DNA of 9,016 nucleotides from Bacteroidia bacterium (GTDB taxonomy: Bacteria > Bacteroidota > Bacteroidia > Flavobacteriales > Flavobacteriaceae), in assembly GCA_030431085.1 (NCBI GenBank), contig JAUIJW010000085.1, forward strand, positions 1-9,016, in the 5' to 3' direction. The position numbers and the translations under genes are program-made. Positions 1-6,769 of the stretch are shown piece after piece (positions within the stretch are counted from its first letter, which is position 1; the number at the start of each line of letters is the position of its first letter). The notes under the pieces are model-generated. The model searched no databases. It had not been told where the DNA came from and saw nothing but the letters and a program-made list of their open reading frames with translations.

Positions 1-135
1 TTTGTTGCCGTTAAACTCCATTCGATTAGAAATTGGTCCTTCAATTTTCGGAAACACGTAATATCCCTCTGCTTGCTTAGCCCATTTTCCTAATGGCCCT
101 TTGTCTTTAATGATTCGTTCAAATAAATCTTTCAT
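1..135 (-). CDS. capB: Alpha-oxoamine synthase-like PLP enzyme, probable cysteate fatty acyltransferase CapB (5' end only)
   Basis: Only the first 45 codons are present; the gene runs off the left edge. The ATG is at 135 and the reading frame stays open to base 1. The peptide begins MKDLFERIIKDKGPLGKW and continues with YYVFPKIEGPISNR. I recognise this N-terminus from Bacteroidota PLP enzymes of the alpha-oxoamine synthase family (relatives of KBL, BioF and serine palmitoyltransferase). No catalytic residue lies in the visible part, so the family rests on N-terminal resemblance alone. In capnine synthesis, CapB condenses L-cysteate with a fatty acyl thioester to give 3-ketocapnine, the sulfonolipid counterpart of the serine palmitoyltransferase step. 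A cysteate-synthase-like gene directly upstream on the same strand supports this role. Alternatives are 2-amino-3-ketobutyrate CoA ligase or serine palmitoyltransferase. The family call is fairly secure; the substrate is inference. Confidence 0.6.
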   Translation of the reverse strand, partial: MKDLFERIIKDKGPLGKWAKQAEGYYVFPKIEGPISNRMEFNGNK

Positions 136-192
136 CTAAAACTCTATTTTCTAGTTATGAAACACCACTTTGGGTATTGCCTAAATTTTTTG

Positions 193-200
193 CAAAAGTA
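193..200 (-). promoter_or_regulatory. Candidate -7 promoter element for capB
   Basis: The minus strand reads TACTTTTG, an exact match to the Bacteroidota -7 consensus TAnnTTTG. It lies 57 bases upstream of the capB ATG and downstream of the capA terminator, where an independent promoter would be expected. I see no clear -33 TTTG at the usual spacing; the matching position carries a weak TAGT. Moderate confidence on the -7 alone. Confidence 0.45.
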
Positions 201-257
201 ATTATTTTAGTTAGGATTAACTATTACTTTTTAAATAGATTTCAACATATTAGGTAT

Positions 258-288
258 AAAAAAACCATTTGAAATTCAAATGGTTTTT
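258..288 (-). terminator. Intrinsic terminator of capA
   Basis: This is a perfect 12-bp inverted repeat, AAAAACCATTTG (260-271) with CAAATGGTTTTT (277-288), around a 5-base loop. Read on the minus strand, the hairpin runs into seven T residues (bases 264-258). It starts 18 bases past the capA stop codon, so it should end the capA transcript before capB. The right arm ends in five T on the plus strand, so weak activity in the other direction is possible, but there is no plus-strand gene here to terminate. Confidence 0.8.
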
Positions 289-306
289 AATATAATCTAT
301 AATATA

Positions 307-1344
307 CTATTGTACAATTTCTACTTTACCTTTGGCTTGCTTTTGAGTGTCGAAGAAACCTTGTTCTTGCATCCAATCATCACTGTATATTTTTTCCATA
401 TAACGAGAGCCGTGATCTGGTAAAATTAATACTACCTTACTGTCTTTGTTAAAAAAACCTTGTTCGGCATATTGTAAAGTAGCCTGCATTACTGCCCCAC
501 TAGTATACCCCGTAAAAAGGCCTTCTTTCATTGTGAGCTCTCTAGCTCTATGGGCTGCATCTTCGTCTGTAACTTTTTCAAACCGATCAATCACCTTAAA
601 ATTCGTAACAGATGGTATCAAGTTTTTACCTAGACCTTCTATTCTATAAGGATAAATTTCATCTGCATCTAATTCTGAGGTTTCGTGAAACTTCTTTAAA
701 ACAGACCCATAAGCATCAACCCCTAATACTTTAATACTAGAATTTTGTTCTTTTAAATATTTACCTACACCAGATATGGTACCCCCTGTACCACTTGCCA
801 CTACCACATGAGTAACTTCTCCTTCCGTCTGCTCCCAAATTTCTGGCCCAGTGGTTTTGTAATGAGCTTCTGCATTTAATTCATTAAAATACTGGTTGAT
901 ATATACAGAATCTGCTGTTTCTTTATGCAATCTTTTAGCTACATTATAGTACGACCTTGGATCGTTGGCACTAACATTGGCCGGGCAAACATACACTTTA
1001 GCCCCTAAGGCTTTTAGCATATTAATTTTACCTTTAGATGCTTTTGAATTTACCGCTAAAATACATTCATATCCTTTTATAAGACAGACTAATGCAATAC
1101 TAAAACCTGTATTACCCGAAGTGGTTTCTATCACCTTATTACCAGGTTTTAATATCCCTCTTCTTTCTGCTTCGTCTATAATGTGGCTTGCGATTCGGTC
1201 TTTCATTGAATGCCCTGGATTAAAGGCTTCATACTTGGCTAAAAACTGACCGTCTATCTCTTTGGTAATATTATTTAATTTTATAAGAGGTGTGTTTCCA
1301 ACTAAATCTAAGATATTATTGGCTATCCTTTTATTTTGCTCCAT
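307..1344 (-). CDS. capA: Cysteine synthase/CBS-fold PLP enzyme, probable cysteate synthase CapA
   Basis: 345 residues, fold type II PLP beta-replacement enzyme. The PLP lysine is K48 in NPGHSMKDR, the substrate-binding loop is TTSGNTG (74-80), the PLP phosphate loop is SGTGGT (184-189), and S282 in the TSGA motif should contact the pyridine nitrogen. The C-terminal GSRYMEKIYSDDWM (312-325) resembles cystathionine beta-synthase more than CysK/CysM, but the heme and CBS-pair regulatory domains are absent. In Bacteroidota, CapA makes L-cysteate from O-phosphoserine and sulfite, the first step of capnine sulfonolipid synthesis, and CapB then uses the cysteate. The capB-like gene downstream on the same strand supports this role. 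It could instead be a cysteine synthase or a CBS, the latter pairing with the trans-sulfuration gene at 7483-8619. It acts in the cytosol. The TAG stop is followed by a strong terminator. The fold is certain; the substrate is inferred from context. Confidence 0.85.
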   Translation of the reverse strand: MEQNKRIANNILDLVGNTPLIKLNNITKEIDGQFLAKYEAFNPGHSMKDRIASHIIDEAERRGILKPGNKVIETTSGNTGFSIALVCLIKGYECILAVNSKASKGKINMLKALGAKVYVCPANVSANDPRSYYNVAKRLHKETADSVYINQYFNELNAEAHYKTTGPEIWEQTEGEVTHVVVASGTGGTISGVGKYLKEQNSSIKVLGVDAYGSVLKKFHETSELDADEIYPYRIEGLGKNLIPSVTNFKVIDRFEKVTDEDAAHRARELTMKEGLFTGYTSGAVMQATLQYAEQGFFNKDSKVVLILPDHGSRYMEKIYSDDWMQEQGFFDTQKQAKGKVEIVQ

Positions 1345-1470
1345 AAAATTAGTAATCTTATTATTATAAAATTCTGGGCAAATTTAAGCTTTTTTTTGAC
1401 AATGAGAAGTAAGCGCCCTAATTTTAATTCGTTCCAAATATTCTACCTACAATATTACAAAATATTTTAT
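1345..1470. other. Intergenic spacer between the S9 peptidase and capA
   Basis: This 126-bp AT-rich gap lies between two minus-strand genes. Besides the capA -7 element it holds a short AT-only inverted repeat, AATATT-ACAA-AATATT (1451-1466), just past the peptidase stop. That repeat lacks GC pairs and a following T-run on the minus strand, so I do not call it a terminator. Read-through from the peptidase gene into capA cannot be excluded. Confidence 0.5.
1379..1386 (-). promoter_or_regulatory. Candidate -7 promoter element for capA
   Basis: The minus strand reads TAAATTTG, an exact TAnnTTTG match 34 bases upstream of the capA ATG. A TTGTCA lies upstream (minus strand, 1402-1397), but the 13-base gap between its TTG and the -7 element is shorter than the roughly 19 expected for a Bacteroidota -33 box. 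The element is therefore supported mainly by its -7 match and position. It would let capA be transcribed independently of the peptidase gene upstream. Confidence 0.45.
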
Positions 1471-3621
1471 TTACTTATTAATACCCTCTAAATCAAGTAA
1501 GAAAGCATATTCTTTAGCAATTTCTTTTAAGGCATCAAATCTACCCGAAGCTCCGCCATGACCAGCTTCCATATTGGTATGCAAGTAGAGTTTATTATGA
1601 TCTGTTTTAAATTCTCTCAATTTTGCTACCCATTTAGCCGGCTCAAAATACTGTACTTGCGAATCGTGAAGCCCCGTTGTAACCAACATATTTGGGTAAT
1701 CTTTCGCTTCAATATTATCGTAAGGTGAATACGACAACATATAGAGATAAGATTCTTTGTTATGAGGGTTTCCCCATTCATCATACTCTCCCGTTGTTAA
1801 CGGAATACTATCATCCAACATAGTTGTGACCACATCAACAAAAGGCACAGCTGCTATCACACCGTTAAACAGTGACCCTTCCATATTAATTACAGCTCCC
1901 ATCAATAATCCTCCTGCAGAACCACCTTCGGCATATAAATGTTGCGCAGAGGTATATTTTTTATTTATTAAATGTTTAGCACAATCGATAAAATCTGTAA
2001 ATGTATTTTTTTTATTAAACATTTTACCTTCTTCATACCATGGTCTACCCAGATACTCACTTCCTCTAATATGAGCTATAGCAAAAACAAATCCACGCTC
2101 TAACAAACTTAACCTAATCGAACTGAACTTATCCTCAATGGTATGCCCATAGGAGCCATAGCCATAAAGCAATAATGGCGTATTTTCATTAAGTTCTGTC
2201 TCTTTATTATAAACTAGTGATATCGCAACTTTTTTGCCATCTCGAGCCTCTGCCCAAACTCTTTCACTCTGGTAATTTTCTTTATTAAACTGTCCTCCTA
2301 AAACCTCTTGCTCTTTCTGAATCTTTTTAGACCTATTATTCACGTTAAAATCTATCACAGAATTTGGCGTGGTTAATGAGGTATAGCTATATCTAATAAT
2401 ATCTGTATCAAACTCTGGGTTAGCCCATACGCCTACAGCATAAGTTTCTTCATTAAAAGGTAAGTAGTAATCTTCTTCACTATTCCACTTCTTAATTCTA
2501 ATTTTATTCAACCCATTATTACGCTCTTCTAAAACTAAAAAATCTTTAAAGATTGAAAAATCTTCTAAAAGTGTATCATCACGATGCGGAATAACTTCTT
2601 CCCAATGTTCTTTCGTGGTGTGGTCTACACCTGTTCGCATTATTTTAAAATTAGTAGCACCATCTATATTGGTTAATAAATAAAAGTGATCTTTATAATG
2701 AGCTAAACTATATTCTAAATCTCGTTCTCTAGGCTGCACTATCTTAAAATCGCCATCTGGGTGATCTGCAGAAACAAATCTATACTCAGTAGACAAGGTG
2801 CTATAACTCCCTATCAATATATACTTTTTCGATTTTGATATGGTAACATAAGTATTAAATGTTTCATCTTTTTCTTCAAAAACTAAAACATCATTTTTAG
2901 GATCTGTTCCTAATACATGCTTAAAAATCTTATCACTTCTTAAAGTGATTGGGTCTTTTTTGGTATAAAAAACCGTTTTATTATCATTAGCCCAAGCTGA
3001 CCCTCCATTAGTATTTTTTATAGTTTCAGGATAAATTTCTCCTGTCTTAAGATTTTTAAACTTTAAATCATATTGTCTCCTGCTTACCGTATCAATGGCA
3101 AATGCCGCTATTGCATTATTTCTAGAAACATTAAGTCCTTGTAGTGCAAAATATTCATACCCTTTGGCCAATTGATTTACATCGAATATAATTTCTTCAA
3201 CAGCACTTAATGATTCTTTTTTTCTAGTATAAATCGGATACTGCTTACCCACTTCGTAGCGCGTAATATAATAATACCCGTTACTTTTATAAGGCACAGA
3301 ACTATCATCTTCTTTAATACGAGATTTCATCTCTTCAAAAAGGTGCTCCTGAAATAACTTAGTGTGGGCCGTACTTTCTGCATAGTAATTATTCTCTGCA
3401 TTAAGATAGTCAATCACCTGTGGATTATCTCTTTCGTTTAACCAATAATATTGATCTATCCTTTCATGACCATGATTATAAAGTCTTTTAGGCTTTTTTT
3501 CCACTTTAGGAACTTCTAACACTGCTTTACTCATTAATTTCTTAGTTTTACCATCTTCCATCTTGCAAGAATTGGCAAAAATAATAGGAATTAAGCACAG
3601 AATAACATTAAATTTGCACAT
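1471..3621 (-). CDS. Oligopeptidase B-like S9 serine peptidase, predicted lipoprotein
   Basis: 716 residues. Prolyl oligopeptidase family S9A of the oligopeptidase B type: an N-terminal seven-bladed propeller region (about 35-445) is followed by an alpha/beta-hydrolase domain (about 450-712). The catalytic triad reads as S568 in GGSAGG, D653 in LHDSQV and H688 in AGHGG. An acidic pair in GEYDEWGNP (E612, D614) sits where oligopeptidase B uses glutamates to select Arg/Lys at P1, the second being Asp here. The propeller gate would limit substrates to short peptides. The first 19 residues look like a type II signal peptide: K3, a hydrophobic core (VILCLIPIIF) and C19 in ANSC as the lipidation site, followed by acidic residues. 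It should therefore be membrane-anchored outside the cytoplasm, unlike cytosolic enterobacterial PtrB. M21 is an alternative start that would remove the signal, but the clear signal favours M1. It is divergent from ybaB across 55 bp. Confidence 0.9.
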   Translation of the reverse strand: MCKFNVILCLIPIIFANSCKMEDGKTKKLMSKAVLEVPKVEKKPKRLYNHGHERIDQYYWLNERDNPQVIDYLNAENNYYAESTAHTKLFQEHLFEEMKSRIKEDDSSVPYKSNGYYYITRYEVGKQYPIYTRKKESLSAVEEIIFDVNQLAKGYEYFALQGLNVSRNNAIAAFAIDTVSRRQYDLKFKNLKTGEIYPETIKNTNGGSAWANDNKTVFYTKKDPITLRSDKIFKHVLGTDPKNDVLVFEEKDETFNTYVTISKSKKYILIGSYSTLSTEYRFVSADHPDGDFKIVQPRERDLEYSLAHYKDHFYLLTNIDGATNFKIMRTGVDHTTKEHWEEVIPHRDDTLLEDFSIFKDFLVLEERNNGLNKIRIKKWNSEEDYYLPFNEETYAVGVWANPEFDTDIIRYSYTSLTTPNSVIDFNVNNRSKKIQKEQEVLGGQFNKENYQSERVWAEARDGKKVAISLVYNKETELNENTPLLLYGYGSYGHTIEDKFSSIRLSLLERGFVFAIAHIRGSEYLGRPWYEEGKMFNKKNTFTDFIDCAKHLINKKYTSAQHLYAEGGSAGGLLMGAVINMEGSLFNGVIAAVPFVDVVTTMLDDSIPLTTGEYDEWGNPHNKESYLYMLSYSPYDNIEAKDYPNMLVTTGLHDSQVQYFEPAKWVAKLREFKTDHNKLYLHTNMEAGHGGASGRFDALKEIAKEYAFLLDLEGINK
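3609..3616 (+). promoter_or_regulatory. Candidate -7 promoter element for ybaB
   Basis: The plus strand reads TAAATTTG, an exact match to TAnnTTTG, 60 bases upstream of the ybaB ATG. It lies inside the first codons of the divergent peptidase gene (about codons 2-5, the signal peptide). I see no clear -33 TTTG about 19 bases further upstream. Matches to this motif also arise by chance in AT-rich DNA, so this is tentative. Confidence 0.35.
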
Positions 3622-3676
3622 ATTTGTTTAAACTTTTTATTCTAAAAATAACCTTTTTAATTAAAACGCATCGATT

Positions 3677-4000
3677 ATGTTAGGAGATTTACAAGGTATG
3701 ATGGCCAAATTACAGGAAACTCAAGCTAAAATTGAAGAAACTAAAAAAAGACTTAACAGCGTAATGGTTGATGGCGACTCTGGTAATGGAGCGGTTGTAG
3801 CCACAGTTACGGCCAATAGAGAAGTAAAAAACATTGCTATAGATGATGAGTTACTAAACGATAAAGAAGCTTTAGAAGATTACCTTATTATAGCTCTAAA
3901 TAAGGCTTTAGAACAAGCGAATAAAATTAATGAAGCAGAATTGGCAGCAGCAGCAAAAGATGGTATGCCTAACATTCCTGGCATGGATATGTTTAAATAA
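3677..4000 (+). CDS. ybaB: YbaB/EbfC family nucleoid-associated protein
   Basis: 107 residues, the normal length for the family. Members are small dimeric DNA-binding proteins that bind the nucleoid with limited sequence specificity. The N-terminal helix (about 5-28, MMAKLQETQAKIEETKKRL) is rich in charged and Gln residues. The strand core GNGAVVATVTANREVKNIAI (36-55) matches the family pattern of G-x-V-x-V-x-x-N/G. A second long helix follows (about 62-93), and then a short Gly/Pro/Met tail (PNIPGMDMFK). In many bacteria it lies in a dnaX-ybaB-recR cluster; here it is alone, the only plus-strand gene, between the S9 peptidase and priA. Its stop is one base from the priA stop on the other strand, so no terminator separates them. 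As usual for this phylum, no clear Shine-Dalgarno precedes the ATG. Confidence 0.93.
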   Translation: MLGDLQGMMAKLQETQAKIEETKKRLNSVMVDGDSGNGAVVATVTANREVKNIAIDDELLNDKEALEDYLIIALNKALEQANKINEAELAAAAKDGMPNIPGMDMFK

Positions 4001-4001
4001 T

Positions 4002-6458
4002 TTAAGCATAATAATCGACATCTATTACAAATCTAACCGATCTAAATTCTGAAATCGACGAGAAGGTAATTTTAATATTTTGAATAATCGCTTTCGATTC
4101 TTGAATCGATTTATTTCTAGGTAACTTAATTAAAATTGTTTTTAGATATAAGTTTCTTATTCTAGATACTGCAGGGCTTGTTGGACCTAAAATTAAATCG
4201 CCAAAACTATTTCTTAGAGATTTTCCGAGCCAAACAGAGGCTGTGTCCACTTTTTGATAATTCTTATGCTTTAATGTTATTTTAATCATTCGTGTTAAAG
4301 GCGGGTACTGAAACTCATACCGTTCATTGATCTGGTCTTTAAACATCGATTCATAATCATTTAAAGTAACTTGCTGTAAAATTTGGTGATAAGGATTATA
4401 GGTTTGAATGCCTACTTTACCACGTTTTTTATCACGACCTGCCCTACCAGACACTTGAACTAATAATTGAAAACTTCTTTCAAAGGCTCTGAAATCTGGA
4501 AAATTAAGCATATTATCTGCATTAAGCACCCCTACCAAAGACACTTTACTAAAGTCTAGACCTTTAGTTAACATTTGTGTACCCACAAGGACATCTAATT
4601 CTTGCGATTGAAAAGCGTCAATAATTTTTTCGTAACCAAACTTACCTCTTGTAGTGTCTAAGTCCATTCTACCTATTTTGGCTTCGGGAAACAAATCTTT
4701 TAATTCTAGCTCTATTTGCTCTGTACCAAAACCCTTACTATCAAGGGTTGGGTTTTTACATGCCGGACAAACTTCTGGCATCATAGATTGATATCCACAA
4801 TAATGGCATTTCAAATTGTGGTTGTATTTATGGTAAGTAAGACTTACATCGCAGTTTGGACACTGAGGTGCATTACCACAGGTTGAACATTCGATTATGG
4901 GTGCATACCCTCTTCTATTTTGAAATAAAATGACCTGTTCTTTTTCTTGTAAGACTTCTTGAATCATTTCTATCAATCGGTCTGAAAAATGACCATTCAT
5001 TCTTTTTTTACGATGCTTTTCTTTGATGTCAATGAGTTCTATCTCTGGCATCAGCACATCATTAAATCTTCTATCTAATTTTGCAAAACCATATTTATTT
5101 TGCTGCACATTAAAATAACTTTCTACAGACGGTGTAGCACTACCTAGTAAAACATTAGCTTGATGCTGTTTAGCTAATACGATAGCAACATCTCTTGCAT
5201 GATATCTGGGTGCAGGATCGAACTGTTTATACGAAGATTCGTGCTCTTCATCAACAATAATCAATCCCAAATTAGTAAATGGTAGTAATACTGATGAACG
5301 TGCTCCCAAAATAACTTGAGCTTTAGACTTCTGTCTCAGTAGATTATACCAAACTTCAACCCGTTCGTTGAGGGAGTACTTTGAATGAAACACAGAAATA
5401 TTATCGCCAAAATAAAACTTTAATCGGTTAATAATCTGAGTTGTTAAAGCAATCTCAGGCAATAAATATAGTACTTGCCTACCCTGAGAAATCGTTTCTT
5501 TAATTAAATGGGCGTAAATCTCTGTTTTACCACTTGAGGTTACACCTTGAAAAAGTACTGGATGAGTGGTTTTAAAATTTTGTGTGATTTTTTTTAAAGC
5601 TTCCGCCTGATAAGGATTTAATGTTTTTAATTGGTTAACTGCCCCATCAATATGTACTCTATCTTCCTGAATATCATAAGTCATTAAAATATTCTTATCT
5701 AATAAGGCCTTTATTACACCACCAGACACTTGAGTACTTTCTTTTAAGTCTGCTAATTTTATTGGTTTTTTAGTTTGTATTTTCAAATTAAAATACTGTA
5801 AAACCACTTGATGCTGCTTTTTAGCCCTTTGCAAATCTTTTAATAGGTGAGATAAAGCTTCATCGTCTTCAAAGTCTGGGTTTAATTTAACATATTTCAC
5901 CATTTTAGGCTTATACCTTTCAAAAACCTCTTCTTTAACCTCTATTAAATTTTGCTGTAATAAATCATCTAGGACTTTATGTACATTCTTCTTTCCTAAA
6001 ATATTTGATATCTCATGAACCCTTAATGGAGATTGTTGCTGTAAAGCCTCGAAAACTAAATAAGTATCGTCTTGAAGCTCATCAACCGCGGTATCATTCA
6101 AACTCTCTTTTTTAATCACGAGAGTTTCACTCTCTAACAAAAATGAACTGGGTATTGCAGCTCTAAGCACTTCACCCAAGGTACACATGTAGTAATTGGC
6201 AATCCACTCCCAATTCTTCAATTGTCGTTCTGTAATGATTGGAGTTTCATCTAGAATTTGATAAATCTCTTTGGCTTCGTAGGCCTGCGGTGGGTTTTGA
6301 TGCTTCTGATAAACCAATCCGGTATAGATCTTTGATTTTCCAAACGGTACAGCAACTCTAACACCTGGTTTTAAAAAGTCTGACTCTGCAGCAGTAACAC
6401 TATAGGTAAAAAGTTTTTGTAATGGTATTGGCAATAAAACATCAATAAAATTTGGCAT
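4002..6458 (-). CDS. priA: Primosomal protein N' (replication restart helicase PriA)
   Basis: 818 residues from the ATG at 6458. A GTG two codons upstream (6464) is in frame, but the ATG gives the usual PriA N-terminus (MPNFIDVLLPIPL). PriA is a 3'-to-5' superfamily 2 helicase that recognises stalled forks and reloads the replisome. Numbering from the GTG, it shows the N-terminal 3'-end-binding domain (about 5-105), a winged-helix region, Walker A GVTSSGKT (307-314), the DEEH box (405-408), GSATPS (441-446), eight Zn-binding cysteines in four CxxC pairs (526/529, 535/538, 553/556, 566/569), GTQMLTKGLDF (628-638) and the arginine-finger motif QVSGRAGR (670-677). Every expected motif is intact. 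It is probably monocistronic: a terminator for tRNA-His lies upstream, and it converges with ybaB at its 3' end. I see no perfect TAnnTTTG upstream. Confidence 0.97.
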   Translation of the reverse strand: MPNFIDVLLPIPLQKLFTYSVTAAESDFLKPGVRVAVPFGKSKIYTGLVYQKHQNPPQAYEAKEIYQILDETPIITERQLKNWEWIANYYMCTLGEVLRAAIPSSFLLESETLVIKKESLNDTAVDELQDDTYLVFEALQQQSPLRVHEISNILGKKNVHKVLDDLLQQNLIEVKEEVFERYKPKMVKYVKLNPDFEDDEALSHLLKDLQRAKKQHQVVLQYFNLKIQTKKPIKLADLKESTQVSGGVIKALLDKNILMTYDIQEDRVHIDGAVNQLKTLNPYQAEALKKITQNFKTTHPVLFQGVTSSGKTEIYAHLIKETISQGRQVLYLLPEIALTTQIINRLKFYFGDNISVFHSKYSLNERVEVWYNLLRQKSKAQVILGARSSVLLPFTNLGLIIVDEEHESSYKQFDPAPRYHARDVAIVLAKQHQANVLLGSATPSVESYFNVQQNKYGFAKLDRRFNDVLMPEIELIDIKEKHRKKRMNGHFSDRLIEMIQEVLQEKEQVILFQNRRGYAPIIECSTCGNAPQCPNCDVSLTYHKYNHNLKCHYCGYQSMMPEVCPACKNPTLDSKGFGTEQIELELKDLFPEAKIGRMDLDTTRGKFGYEKIIDAFQSQELDVLVGTQMLTKGLDFSKVSLVGVLNADNMLNFPDFRAFERSFQLLVQVSGRAGRDKKRGKVGIQTYNPYHQILQQVTLNDYESMFKDQINERYEFQYPPLTRMIKITLKHKNYQKVDTASVWLGKSLRNSFGDLILGPTSPAVSRIRNLYLKTILIKLPRNKSIQESKAIIQNIKITFSSISEFRSVRFVIDVDYYA

Positions 6459-6464
6459 TCTCAC

Positions 6465-6583
6465 TTCAAGTTTTAAAACGTAAATGTATAAATATAGTTT
6501 AAGTTATACTTAGTAAAAAAAACTTTTATAAGGCTAAATAAATTGTATAGCTACTAGACGGAGTAGCATAGATTTAAAACAAA
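6465..6583. other. priA upstream spacer
   Basis: This AT-rich 119-bp gap lies between priA and the tRNA-His terminator and must carry the priA promoter. The closest -7 match on the minus strand is TACATTTA (about 6480-6487), one base off consensus. A short imperfect hairpin, GCTAC (6550-6554) with GTAGC (6563-6567), lies in the same gap and has no T-run. I see no small gene here. Confidence 0.4.
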
Positions 6584-6610
6584 AAAAGCCTAACAAATTG
6601 TTAGGCTTTT
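6580..6610 (-). terminator. Intrinsic terminator downstream of tRNA-His
   Basis: Perfect 11-bp stem, AAAAGCCTAAC (6584-6594) with GTTAGGCTTTT (6600-6610), around a 5-base loop. On the minus strand it runs into seven T residues (bases 6587-6581). It begins 9 bases past the tRNA 3' end. It should end transcripts of tRNA-His and any read-through from bshB1, insulating priA. Confidence 0.85.
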
Positions 6611-6619
6611 AAAAATTTG

Positions 6620-6693
6620 GGTGGAAGACCGGGTTCGAACCGGCGACCTCTGGAACCACAATCCAGCGCTCTAACCAGCTGAGCTACAACCAC
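6620..6693 (-). tRNA. tRNA-His (anticodon GTG)
   Basis: A complete cloverleaf is seen on the minus strand. The D-arm is GCTC...GAGC and the anticodon stem is CTGGA/TCCAG with loop TTGTGGT (anticodon GTG at 6659-6657). The T-arm is GCCGG-TTCGAAC-CCGGT. Position 73 is C and the base before position 1 (6694) is G, the G-1:C73 identity pair of histidine tRNAs, here encoded in the DNA. The 3' CCA is not encoded, so it must be added after transcription. The acceptor stem GTGGTTG/CTTCCAC has two adjacent T-T oppositions, at pairs 5-68 and 6-67. The gene has its own promoter and terminator. Confidence 0.96.
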
Positions 6694-6731
6694 CGTCATT
6701 CGCTTTTTTAATTTCTTAAATTAAGCGAGTG

Positions 6732-6762
6732 CAAATGTAATTAAATTCTCATTTACAGCAAA
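6732..6762 (-). promoter_or_regulatory. Promoter of tRNA-His (Bacteroidota -33/-7 type)
   Basis: On the minus strand TTTG (6762-6759) is followed by 19 bases and then TACATTTG (6739-6732). Both elements match the Bacteroidota housekeeping promoter (-33 TTTG, -7 TAnnTTTG), and the 19-base spacing is as expected. Transcription should start near 6725, giving a leader of about 30 bases before the tRNA. The -33 box lies only 8 bases past the bshB1 stop. This is the best-formed promoter in the window. Confidence 0.75.
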
Positions 6763-6769
6763 TATTTTT

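Noticed and set aside
446..1249. Open frames on the plus strand opposite capA (446-649, 965-1249)
   Set aside because: They lie wholly inside a well-supported gene, show no recognisable domain, and are explained as antisense shadows.
1451..1466. AATATT-ACAA-AATATT inverted repeat after the S9 peptidase
   Set aside because: It is only 6 bp, all A/T, with no T-run downstream on the minus strand; expected by chance in AT-rich DNA.
1826..2074. Open frame on the plus strand opposite the S9 peptidase
   Set aside because: It lies within the catalytic-domain coding sequence and has no family resemblance, so it is a shadow.
6550..6567. GCTAC...GTAGC hairpin in the priA upstream gap
   Set aside because: The stem is 5 bp with an 8-base loop and no T-run, too weak to call as a regulatory RNA or terminator.
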